Part shown: positions 1-8,601 of the stretch, piece after piece
Layout: each line of letters begins with the position of its first letter
Numbering within the stretch: the first letter of the stretch is position 1
NCBI GenBank assembly: GCA_015679605.1
Contig: JAAAVE010000737.1
Location: forward strand, 1-14,113
DNA length: 14,113 bases
Origin: Podila epigama
Lineage: Eukaryota > Mortierellomycota > Mortierellomycetes > Mortierellales > Mortierellaceae
Reading direction: 5' to 3'
Notes under the pieces: generated by a model
Told to the model about the DNA's origin: nothing
Seen by the model: the letters and a program-made list of their open reading frames with translations, nothing else
Database searches by the model: none
Translations under genes and position numbers: made by a program

Positions 1-77
1 TAGGAAATAAAATGGGATACTTATCTTATCAAATCCTTGACCGGCGACCGAGATGATAGGCGAAGTGAAGGAGTGGT

Positions 78-119
<42 letters not shown>
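78..119. repeat. (TGA)14 microsatellite
   Basis: Fourteen uninterrupted TGA units. Read on the minus strand the run would encode a serine homopolymer inside a low-complexity open frame, which I do not regard as a gene. Confidence 0.95.
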
Positions 120-120
<1 letters not shown>

Positions 121-935
121 TATGTGGGTGATAGTGTGAGTGTGAGTGTGGTGGAGGGTGGCATGTTTGGATGGTGTATGTGGAAGGTGGTGATGAGGAT
201 GAAGACGTGAAGGAAGAATGAGGAGGAGGAAGAGAAGAAACGAAAGAAAGAGGCGAAGAAAAAAAAAAGACAAGAATTTATTTTGACTGCAACAAGTAAC
301 ACCACACGCCCACAAATCCAGACAACCATTCGGACCAGTGCAATCAAGTCAAAGGGCAGGGATAGCATGAATAGTTGATCGTCAAAAGGCTGCAAATTGC
401 ATTGGTCAGGGTCACTCTTTCACACGCACTTTTCTCCTTTCAACTGTTGTATTCCCATCAATGCAACACAAATTGACCGACAATAGGTGCAGATCAACAT
501 TTTGAAAAAGAACAATGTATTGTAGAACACATCCCATCCTATTTCTCATTCATTCATTCATTCACTTATCTGTTTACTCTTACACTTACGTCGCTTTACT
601 CAGGTTGACCCGAGTTGCATGAATAAAAAAATCAGCCCTTCTCGACGGTTGACCCAAAAATGGTTCCCTGTTTGTTGAAAGGGCAATATATCACAATGGG
701 ACAGAAGAGGCCCTTCAAACGTTGAAACCACAAAGAAAATCAGGGGGGGAGAGAGTACATCAGGAGGAAAATTAGGCCAAAAGAAATTGAGCAGGGAAAA
801 AAAAAAATTACAACAACAACAACGGCATTGACTGAATGAGACGCGACAGAGACAAGAGGCAATGGCACTTCTCTCGTGGTCGTATGAATGTGCGACCTCC
901 ACTCGTGTCAGTGGTAAAAGGATGCGAGGTGAGTA

Positions 936-967
936 GTGTGAATAGAACAGTGTGTGAATAGAACAGT
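936..967. repeat. 16-bp perfect tandem duplication
   Basis: The 16-mer GTGTGAATAGAACAGT occurs twice back to back (936-951 and 952-967). No function is evident. It looks like a recent local duplication in non-coding DNA. Confidence 0.9.
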
Positions 968-1146
968 TTGCTCCTGTCGTTTTCGATGAACAAGCGAACA
1001 AACATTAACCATGCTGACAATGGATGCCTCAAGAAAGTGAACACAAAGAATCCGTCCAAATGAAGGCAGCAAACATCGGTGTGGTGGTAAACTCACTCCT
1101 CCTTCCCTTCCACTTTTTGACTGAATGGATGGCTGTCAATTGCGTT

Positions 1147-1167
1147 ACACACACACACACACACACA
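1147..1167. repeat. (AC)10 microsatellite
   Basis: A dinucleotide run of ten AC units plus a final A in non-coding sequence. Confidence 0.9.
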
Positions 1168-1832
1168 TTCACACCTTTCCCACTTTCCCGCTGTTATGCT
1201 GTTGCTCAATTGAACCAATCCTCATATCAGAAGGCACGAACTTGGCAAAGGGAAGGCGATACGAGTGAGCGCCATGGTCATTATCCCCCCCTCTCCTCTT
1301 TCCTGAATTGACCTGTATTCAATAAAGCTGTCATGCCCACATCATTTCTTCAAACATCCCTCTATCTTTCCCTACACTCTCTTCCCCTTCTCCCTATATC
1401 CTTCTCTACTCTGTTCGTGTGCGTGTAAATATACATTTGTACGTTTATCTGTTTGTACGCGTGTATATGGTGTCTTTTTTTCTTCGTTGGTGCCTTTCTG
1501 GAAACCTGATACCAGACTCGGAGAAAGAGAACATACAGTGATGGGAGATGTGTCAGTAGACAGAATAACAAAGAACTTGAATCAAGGGGGGCTGGACCAG
1601 TTGTTTGCCTAGTCAGGCTTACTACTCTATCTAACATGGCAATCGGCTCTGTAGAGTTCCGGTTACAGTCTTACCTGGCCTTGGAAATGGGACCCTTCTC
1701 CATGTTTGTGAGGATTGGTTTTTCTTGACAATGTTTGGGATACAAGTGTCAAGCCTGCCCTTTTTTTTTATATATATACAAAATATATAAATGAGGATTC
1801 TGTCTGCCTCATTTTTCTTCATTGTCCATGTA

Positions 1833-1860
1833 ACACTCAACACTTGACACTCAACACTTG
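1833..1860. repeat. 14-bp perfect tandem duplication
   Basis: ACACTCAACACTTG is present twice in tandem (1833-1846 and 1847-1860), shortly before a 21-bp poly-A run at 1887-1907. Function unknown. Confidence 0.9.
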
Positions 1861-2185
1861 ACTCTTCATTCTACAAGCGAACAACCAAAAAAAAAAAAAA
1901 AAAAAAACGAATTGAAATGTTTGTGCCACTGCACAGTTGGTCGAACACACATGACCCCTCGTGGCACAAGAGAAACGTGTTCCGTGTGTTCCACCAACAC
2001 GACAAAGATGACTCGTATGTGCAACCATGAGAGTGCCATGTTTTCTCTCCAACAAGGACGTGTCTCCCATTTTTGAGTTTGGGTGTACTGACACTGTGGA
2101 GTTAAAAAAGAAGATGGATGTACAGTTCATGTACCTCGGTGGGAGGACACATGGATGGAATGAGTGTGGGGTAAACTTGAAGTTG

Positions 2186-2198
2186 TTTGGCGCGCCAA
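2186..2198. promoter_or_regulatory. E2F-like palindrome TTGGCGCGCCAA
   Basis: A 12-bp perfect palindrome at 2187-2198. With the T at 2186 it contains TTTGGCGC, which fits the E2F/DP consensus TTTSSCGC. It is GC-rich within AT-rich sequence and lies about 625 bp upstream of the start codon at 2823. Site recognition rests on consensus only. Which gene, if any, it serves is unknown. Confidence 0.35.
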
Positions 2199-2654
2199 GT
2201 GCTGACTAAGGAAAAGAGGTAGAAGAGAAGAAATGAGAAAGCGAGTTCAGTTCGAGAGTAGTGCAAAGGCAAGCAAAAGGCAAGCAAAGGCAACTTGGGA
2301 ATAACATGGGTTTGCCATGGCAGTCAAATCCAAGTCGGGTCAAAGTCAAAGTCAAAGTCAGTTTTTTTATTTCCCACCTGGGGGTTCCCATCCAATTTTT
2401 TTGCTGTTGCTGTTGGGGTCGTTTTCTCGCTCTCTCTCCTTTTTTTGTGCCTGACTTTGACGGAGAAAGGGGGGGACCAACAGCAGCGAAAAAAAGAAAG
2501 AAAGCGAAAGAAAGAAAGAAAGAGAGATCCACTATTTCCTTGACATGTTTGTACAGAAAAAGGCGGATCAAAGAACGAAGGTGGTCGCACAAAAAAAAAA
2601 AAGACACAATCGCCCCAATCTTTTTTTTTTTTTCTTTTACATCTTCACCCTTCC

Positions 2655-2812
2655 CCCATCCATTCATTCCTCCATTTCATTCATTGCTCCTTTCATTCCT
2701 CCATTCTTCCATCCACTAATTCCTCCCATTCTTCCATTCCTCCATCCTTCCATCCACTCATTCATCCATTCACTCATTCATCTATTCATTTTCTCATTCT
2801 TCCATCTAAACA
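2655..2812 (+). promoter_or_regulatory. pyrimidine-rich CATT/CCTCC tract before the NTF2-like gene
   Basis: About 160 bp of nearly pure C/T with regularly spaced A, built from irregular CATT, CCAT and CCTCC units, ends some 10 bp before the ATG at 2823. CT-rich tracts around transcription starts are common in fungi, so this is probably core promoter plus 5' leader of that gene. The quasi-periodic tetranucleotide structure suggests it grew by slippage. Confidence 0.5.
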
Positions 2813-2822
2813 ACGTCTCAAA

Positions 2823-4644
2823 ATGAGCTCATCCGCCCGCAGTTATACCTCCTCCTCATCCAGAAGCAGTGTCAGTGGATACAGTTCCATTAGTAGCAAC
2901 AACTTTGATGCAATCCAAGGTACAATGCCACTTTGCTCATTCTATGGACCCTTTTTTTTGGCTCATCGGAATTGTCTCCTCTTGATGGTTGCACCAAGCT
3001 TACCTCACTGCTGCCTTTGCTCTTTGCATATTATGCACTGTCGCTCCTGCCAAAAACCAAAAATGGAGAGTTGGGAAGGGGGTGGGGGTTCTTGGCTTGT
3101 CCTTCTCCACAACTTACTAACGATACTATGCTTTTTCTTTATATTCTGTTATCCTATCCTTTGAATGGGGGGTGAATTGGCAACTGTTAGACCGTAACAT
3201 GCAGTTCATCTGGTGGATTGCCAACAGATTGACTAGCTACGATGAGGAGATGCACAAGGAAATCCTCGACGACTTTTTCACGGACGATGCAAAGTATGTG
3301 TTTTTCTTTGTTCTATTTTGGTATGCGTACTATTGTGAAAGAATGTGTTTTTTTTGTTGTGCTTGGAAGGAGGCGCATGGTTTCTTTGTCATGCTCGATA
3401 CAAGGATGGCATTGGTTCTTTGTCATACCTTTTGTCGTCTCGACTCTGGATGATTTGTATGTATGTATGTATGTGTGTGTGTGTGTGTGTGTGTGTGGGA
3501 TAGATGGCCCTCTCCATTTGTGTTCCTGAAGCCCTTGCTGATCGTGTGCCTTTTTTCTCCGAGGCGATATCCTTTTTTGTTCAATGTGCACCATGGTTTG
3601 TTTGCATACCAAAAGATTCCTTGAAAGACACCAATGACCAACATCACTAACATGTTTTTTGTTTGTACTTTTTTTTTACCAATAGATACATCCATCCTGC
3701 GTTGACGATTGAAGGACGCTACAACATTCGCAAAGTCTTTCGTGTCTGGACTTCTTTGAACAAGGACGAACCTGAGGTCACCCACATTGTTTTCGAGTAA
3801 GTTTATTCCAACTTTGTGTCAAAGAAAAACAAAGAGTCCCTTCCTTCCATTTACCCCTCCTCCCCCAAAAAATCGCACGCATGATGCATTGTTACTCAAA
3901 ATACACAAAAAACATTCAGCTATCCCTGGGAGAACGCATCCAATCTAGCCTATTGTATGTTGTATGCATAGACTAACACAATAATGAATGTCATTACTGC
4001 TTTCTTGACTCATCCTTCATTAGTGGACATACTGCCATCATTTCACTTGTTCAGAACCTTCGTCCACGGCTCTTCCCGTTGCTACACCTTCAAGTCCCTG
4101 CAACAACAACCCTGCTTTTCAAAGACACACCTGCTGGACCCATGATCTATAGTCAGCAGGACTCGTGGACTCTAGAAGGAATCGTCCAGAGCATGCCACT
4201 GCTTGGATGGTGGTATGACCATGTTGTCAGGTATGGGTCAGCCTATATTTCTTTCTTTGTCTTTCCGTATCTCCGCGAGTCTTTTTTTTTTTTTCTTCTT
4301 CTTCTTCGCTCACACATGATTTCCATCCACTTTCTTCCAGAAATATCCTAGGGTCGGTCTTGACGAGTGCTGGTGGCTTCCTTCACACGGCCAACCAAAC
4401 AACAGGGTATCTTCAATTCAGAGCAGAGGAAGTACAGAAGCTATCAAGCGAGATTATCGAAAAATCGAGTGCAGAGATTCAGACTCGGTCAAGAGAAATG
4501 ACGCTCAAGGCACAGGCAATAGTCGATCAGACAAAGGACAATGTCGAGAAGCGGGTGGCAACAGCGCGAGAGGAGGTTGAGCGGATGCGCCAATTGGTAC
4601 GACCCACTTTTGCAAATCCAAAAGCTATCGCTGCCAATGAATGA
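2823..4644 (+). CDS. SigF-like NTF2-like domain protein, five exons, 273 aa
   Basis: Exons by my reading: 2823-2919, 3191-3293, 3686-3796, 4024-4230 and 4341-4644. All introns are GT-AG, and the first has TACTAAC at about 3116 with no AG until the chosen acceptor. The joined frame is open for 273 codons. Residues 1-32 are Ser-rich. About 34-172 look like an NTF2-like fold resembling the fungal 'SigF-like NTF2-like' proteins: WW at 40-41, the DDFFTDDAKYIHP stretch ending at 71, GRYNI, the VTHIVFDGH stretch ending at 106, and a final SQQDSWTLEG/GWWYDH region near 147-170. Residues 174-187 are hydrophobic and about 195-260 form a charged, probably helical or coiled-coil tail. NTF2-like folds bind small ligands or partners; substrate and function are unknown here. 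The start is the first ATG after the CT tract. Domain call from memory of the family. Confidence 0.75.
3456..3497. repeat. GTAT/GT compound microsatellite inside intron 2
   Basis: Four GTAT-type units followed by a GT run, located within the 392-nt second intron (3294-3685) of the NTF2-like gene. The repeat contains GTATGT, the same hexamer used as the real 5' splice site at 3294. Confidence 0.9.
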
Positions 4645-4759
4645 ACACTCTAGATCATGATCCCAGTGATACCCTGCATATGAACCAAGGATTTATAGAG
4701 AAAAGAGAAATGGCAAACCATGATTGCCATAAAACTGTACATACATAAAGATTGCTACA
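4645..4759. terminator. shared 3' region between convergent genes
   Basis: Only 115 bp separate the stop of the NTF2-like gene from the stop of the Myb-repeat gene. The spacer contains a 7-bp inverted repeat ATGGCAA/TTGCCAT (4710-4716 and 4724-4730, 7-nt loop) and the palindrome GATCATGATC at 4653-4662. Neither strand shows a clear AATAAA. The two 3' UTRs probably overlap. Confidence 0.45.
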
Positions 4760-6238
4760 TTACGTTTTCTGTAGATGACATAACCCAGGGCGCTCTCTTT
4801 CCAAATTTTGAAGTAGCGTCGCCAATGATTCTTCATGTAGCTCATGGCATGACTCTGACCAAGTGCGCTGATGAACGACCATGTCTTGATGGATTTTTGC
4901 TACCATATTCTTCCATTTGCCTTGGATAAAGGTCGGTGTGCGGCTCGACAGATGCTCCCGATGAATACGCGTCCATGATGGACCGATTCGACAAAGGCAA
5001 GAGACCAACGATTCTAGCTCTTGCGACTGCCACGGTCCCGTCCTATTCGTCTCTGACTTCCTCGTTAGACGGACCCACTTTGATTTGCATTGCGCGCTCG
5101 TGAATACACGGCCCATCTTGTCCGCAACCATGCCCCAATCGATCTTGAAGCTTTCCTCTGACTGCTTCTCAACTGCCAGAGTCTTCATGTCCTCGACCAG
5201 CGCGCGTAAAGCGGCTGTTTGTTCAGGCGTCCATGTTATCCTAAGGTTAAGATCATCCTGCTGAAGTCCGAGAGAGACAGACTGGCTCATCTTGGCTTCT
5301 CTTTTCGCTTTCAGAAACTTGAGCTTCAGCCATTTATTCTTGCACTCCAAGGCTGTGTGCTTTCCTTGGATCTGTTCAGCAATGCGTTGCCACTGCTGAT
5401 CGCATATCAAACGATCACACGAGGATATGTCTTCCAAATCGCCGTCAAGGATCTTTTGCACGGCAAGCAACAGTTGCTCTTCTTGGCTCATTGTCCACAC
5501 TTGGCGCTTCCTTTCCTGTGCTATATACTGATGGCGTAAATATGTTGCTGTAAAGGCCATGTCAAATGTTTCCTTCGCGATGGTCTCCCACTGATCTGTT
5601 CCATGCAGCTGAACAGCAGACTGAAGCCTTTCCAGGTCTTGTCGAGAAAGCTTTGACCGAGTTCCCCCTGAATTGACTGCAATAGTCGTATTCTCCGTAG
5701 CCACGTCTCGTCGCTGGAGAACCCTCCACTGATGTTCACAGGATGAGGCATTGGTATTCAACTGTTGAGCAATCTCCTTCCATGAGAACTTTTGATGAAC
5801 AAGAGCAGCAAGGATTTCACTCCGGTGCGGGTCCTGTCTCCAAAAGGAATCCCCGAGCACCGGGTCCAACACAGTATTGAAACGATGGCTGCAAGCCTGG
5901 CGACTTTTTCGCATCGCACGACCAACCTCTCCCCATGTACAACCTTGCTCTCGAAGCCGCAAAAGAGCTTGGTCGTCCTCAGATGTCCATGGTGCAGAGT
6001 TGCGTTTCTGACGACCAGTCGTGTCCACACGCACAGATGGAGATAGTGCTGATGAATAGTGTCGGTGCAGGCTGGCTAGTAGCGACGGTGCCCTTTCGTG
6101 GGCGGCTCTTCCTTTGGCTGGCGGAGTGTACTGACCATGGATCAGTCGAGTTGCAGGCGCGTGTCCAAATTGTCCCAGTACCTTGTGGAGGCAGTGATGG
6201 ATACTGTCATGGTAAGGAATGAATCGGACCGTTGCCAT
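4760..6238 (-). CDS. multi-repeat Myb/SANT-like protein, 492 aa, possibly mitochondrial
   Basis: A single uninterrupted frame starting at the ATG complementary to 6236-6238. I count about six Myb/SANT-like helical repeats, each with spaced tryptophans: about 82-124 (PWTSEDDQALL, W84, W102), 130-172 (W133, W153, W171), 196-238, 248-305 (VWTMSQEEQLLL, W248, W283, W303), 336-391 (W336, W368, W388) and 402-447 (PWQSQELESL, W403, W422, W442). Such repeats typically bind DNA, and more than three in a row is unusual for classical Myb factors but known in SNAPc- and Reb1-like proteins. The first 70 residues are basic with few acids and end in RHYSS near 59-63, like a mitochondrial cleavage site. It could therefore be an organellar DNA-binding protein or an ordinary nuclear one. 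Target unknown. It is intronless, unlike its neighbours, and divergent from the cytochrome b5-domain gene. Confidence 0.8.
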   Translation of the reverse strand: MATVRFIPYHDSIHHCLHKVLGQFGHAPATRLIHGQYTPPAKGRAAHERAPSLLASLHRHYSSALSPSVRVDTTGRQKRNSAPWTSEDDQALLRLREQGCTWGEVGRAMRKSRQACSHRFNTVLDPVLGDSFWRQDPHRSEILAALVHQKFSWKEIAQQLNTNASSCEHQWRVLQRRDVATENTTIAVNSGGTRSKLSRQDLERLQSAVQLHGTDQWETIAKETFDMAFTATYLRHQYIAQERKRQVWTMSQEEQLLLAVQKILDGDLEDISSCDRLICDQQWQRIAEQIQGKHTALECKNKWLKLKFLKAKREAKMSQSVSLGLQQDDLNLRITWTPEQTAALRALVEDMKTLAVEKQSEESFKIDWGMVADKMGRVFTSAQCKSKWVRLTRKSETNRTGPWQSQELESLVSCLCRIGPSWTRIHREHLSSRTPTFIQGKWKNMVAKIHQDMVVHQRTWSESCHELHEESLATLLQNLERERPGLCHLQKT

Positions 6239-6481
6239 TGACAAACTTGATCATTGAAGAAAAAGTAATGTCGGCGGCTCTGTGATCACTCTCCCTTTTT
6301 TCCTATGTTTGAACACGATTAAGGGGAATTCGGGTATGCACAGCTGCTGCACGCACGTTTTTTTTTTTTTTGAGAAAAAGACTCTTCCACATTTGAAAAA
6401 AACCTTGCTTGCTTTTCAGAATTCCGACATTCCCATCTCACTCCTCACTCAGCATCTGTTAACCATTCATCCCTAACAACA
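6239..6481. promoter_or_regulatory. divergent promoter, Myb-repeat / cytochrome b5-domain genes
   Basis: These 243 bp separate two start codons pointing away from each other. They hold a T-run at about 6359-6371, a CT-rich patch at about 6435-6455 and the leader ending ACAACA before the ATG at 6482. I see no clear TATA box or named factor site. The two genes may share regulatory sequence. Confidence 0.55.
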
Positions 6482-7735
6482 ATGTCATTCCTTTACAGCT
6501 CTCTCAAAGAATACGTATATCCATCAGCAACAGCTTCCACAGACGCTTCCTCAACCGCGAACAATGCCACCTCTTCTTCCTCGTCGACATTAACCTCGAC
6601 ATCCGAACCCAACCCGCCAAGCAAGCAGTCTTCAGAAGCCGCCAACCCTTACAGCGCTGCAAGCACTCAAAATGCCGAGAGAATAATTGTCGCTCCAACG
6701 GTGACACTCTCAGCTCCCGCCTTTGCACTGAATGTTGGAGCCAACTCGGATTCGGACTCGGACTCGGACAAGGACTCTGACGCCTCGGACGACGACAGCG
6801 ACTCGGACGCAGATACCCCCAAACCAGCAGCGCCCCAGAGCACGTCTCAACTCTCAGTAGCTCCCTATGGCCCCGTATCGACTACAACCCTTATATCAGA
6901 TGAGGATTTGAAGGGTATGTTTTTTTTTTGGCACGTCTGTGCACTTTTTGTGCAAGTAGTTTAAAATGACATTTGCGCAGCAAGACTTTTTTTTTGATCC
7001 GTGCCCTTTTTTGTTACTAATTCTTGCTCCCCTTTTTTTTCTTCTTATTAATGATGATATCAGATCCTACACCAAGTTTCCCAGCCGTCAATGGTCCACA
7101 GCGATTGGCAGCCTGTTCGACAGATCCAAAGTCAAAGCGTCGGATAAAGTTTGCTTTGGCACCAGGGCACTCTCCTCTAGACTGGGCGCGTCTCACTAGC
7201 TCTGGAAAGGATTTGAGGGTATGGATGAAATCTGGTATTGAGTATCATCTTGAATTGTGTTTTGAGTCTTTTATTCGGTTTGCATATTGAAAAGTACAGG
7301 AAACATCATTGACCTATATTATCGTTTTATATTTGTCACCTTTAGGGAGTCAGCATGTTGGGACGATTTACCTTGTCAGAAGTAAAACTCCACAATAAGA
7401 CTGACGATGCATGGACTGTTCTCAATGGCAAGGTGTATAACATCACGCCATACCTTGCATTCCATCCAGGAGGAGAGAAGGAATTGATGCGATGCGCTGG
7501 AAGAGATGGCACGAGACTTTTCAGTAAGTAAACTTGGGTTCTCACTTTTACTTTGACACAAGTATTATAAAAAAAAAAAAAATAGTTGTAAGGTATGGTC
7601 GACTAACTCTGTATCCATTAAACAATCACTCTAGATCTCACTCACAAGTGGGTGAACTATGAGTTTATGCTCAAAGAGTGCCAAGTTGGATTCCTGGTAT
7701 CAGAGTCAAGTTCAACATATCAATTAACTGTTTAG
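6482..7735 (+). CDS. cytochrome b5-domain protein (CYB5R4/Irc21 type), four exons, 288 aa
   Basis: Exons by my reading: 6482-6914, 7064-7218, 7346-7523 and 7635-7735. GT-AG introns of 149, 127 and 111 nt give one frame of 288 codons. Residues 1-144 are disordered and Ser/Thr-rich with an acidic Ser-Asp tract at 89-111, a likely casein kinase 2 target. Residues about 172-196 carry the PGHSPLDWARL/SGKDLR linker seen before the b5 domain of CYB5R4-type proteins. The haem-binding domain spans about 203-277, with HPGG (axial His236) and THKWVNYE (second axial His259). The protein ends soon after the domain, so it lacks the flavin/NADH reductase module and must accept electrons from a separate reductase. 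No membrane anchor is visible. Yeast Irc21 has a comparable layout, but orthology is inferred and the electron acceptor is unknown. Confidence 0.87.
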
Positions 7736-7757
7736 ATCATTTATCTTGTACTCTGCC

Positions 7758-7763
7758 AATAAA
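7758..7763 (+). terminator. AATAAA polyadenylation signal of the cytochrome b5-domain gene
   Basis: A canonical AATAAA 23 bp after the stop codon at 7733-7735, well placed for 3' end formation of the cytochrome b5-domain gene. Confidence 0.6.
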
Positions 7764-8471
7764 ATGTCTTTTTCTCGCGTGTCAAACAGCCATGGCTAGG
7801 GTCTAGTTATGCCCACGTACGATAGTGAAACTCATGAATTTATCACCCGAAGAAAATGAGATGATAAGAATGAGAAGGTTACGTTGAACGCGTAACAAGG
7901 GCGGTCCACGTATTTAAACATCTATCCTTAGCCATTCACACAATCAACGACGGTTAATATTCGCATGGCGGCCAAATAAAACTCGCGGTGAAGCTGAGTG
8001 GTCAACTGAATTTTGTGATAGATATCTCTTAAACCGTCAACAGGACAAAAAAAAAAAAATACCATGTAAACTTTAGTCCCAATAAACATAGGATGCATTG
8101 CATCAACATAGAATCTATGGTTGTACTCGTGTACCTAATACTAAAAAGTTTAGAAAAGAAACAAGACATGGCATTCTTGGTTCAGAGACTGTGACAACAC
8201 GTCTTCGTTTTTTTAATGGGTTGGAACAAAGTTGGAGTCTTTTTACGGTCTGACGCGTATATACATCCATATTTCACTTTGCAAACACTATCACTGTTCA
8301 CATCAGTGTTATCATTCAAAAGCGAAATGTCCCCGATGATAGTGTATCATGATATGCGAATGCTTATTTCTTTCTTTCCTTCTTTCTTTCTTTTTTTTTA
8401 AGCACATCTTCTCCACCAGGTATTGACCACAACATCTAATTTTTTACAATACCTCCCCAAATCCAGTGACA

Positions 8472-8507
8472 AGTAGGTAGGGCGCTCTTGGAGCACACCT
8501 ATCTACT
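8472..8507. repeat. imperfect inverted repeat, hairpin-forming
   Basis: AGTAGGTAGG (8472-8481) pairs with CCTATCTACT (8498-8507) over ten positions including one G-T wobble. A small internal loop follows, then GCTC/GAGC closes a TTG loop. As RNA this would be a stable 14-pair hairpin. It has no tRNA A or B box and does not fit a cloverleaf. Function unknown. Confidence 0.6.
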
Positions 8508-8522
8508 CTCTGTTCACAAAGA

Positions 8523-8537
8523 CGAGTTTACAACTCG
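8523..8537. repeat. perfect short inverted repeat CGAGTT-TAC-AACTCG
   Basis: A 6-bp perfect stem with a 3-nt loop, 15 nt after the preceding hairpin and about 65 bp before the first recognisable part of the relic gene. Confidence 0.6.
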
Positions 8538-8601
8538 AGTAGTGGTAAGTCTCAAATGACACAAACCAATTTTTTCATTCCTCAACAATGGAAATATTTG
8601 C

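Larger units (their letters stand above)
1..2822. other. gene-poor left flank with simple repeats
   Basis: I find no supportable gene here. Short open frames exist on both strands, but their translations are low-complexity (polySer, Phe-rich, His-Thr) and follow the underlying microsatellites. The stretch holds a TGA trinucleotide run, CATT, AC and GAAA runs, a 21-bp poly-A, short perfect tandem duplications, and AT-rich blocks such as the one around 1760-1792. An AATAAA at 1321-1326 could be a polyadenylation signal, but nothing coding lies before it. Part of the right end must be the promoter and 5' UTR of the gene starting at 2823. Confidence 0.6.
7764..8601. other. non-coding interval before the relic gene
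   Basis: I see no credible gene. The sequence is AT-rich with an A-run at 8047-8059, a CTTT-type tract near 8372-8398 and two ACGCGT hexamers (7888-7893 and 8253-8258), which match the yeast MCB motif but are unsupported by position. The right end carries two adjacent hairpin-forming inverted repeats, listed separately. Confidence 0.5.

Noticed and set aside
21-395. 124-codon minus-strand open frame with polySer and Phe-rich stretches
   Set aside because: Its sequence simply reflects the TGA microsatellite and purine-rich tracts, with no recognisable domain and no splice context.
2206-2719. Overlapping open frames on both strands of about 150 codons
   Set aside because: Both translate low-complexity homopurine/homopyrimidine and tetranucleotide repeats. 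Neither resembles a protein.
7888-8258. Two ACGCGT (MCB-like) hexamers as cell-cycle control elements
   Set aside because: A 6-bp motif is expected by chance, and these lie more than 1.3 kb from the next start codon.
8216-8401. 61-codon plus-strand open frame
   Set aside because: Ends in a Phe-rich run from a CTTT tract, with no family resemblance or gene context.
8461-8545. Possible tRNA or 5S rRNA gene
   Set aside because: There is no A or B box, no GGTTCRA-type T arm and no cloverleaf fit; only two simple hairpins.
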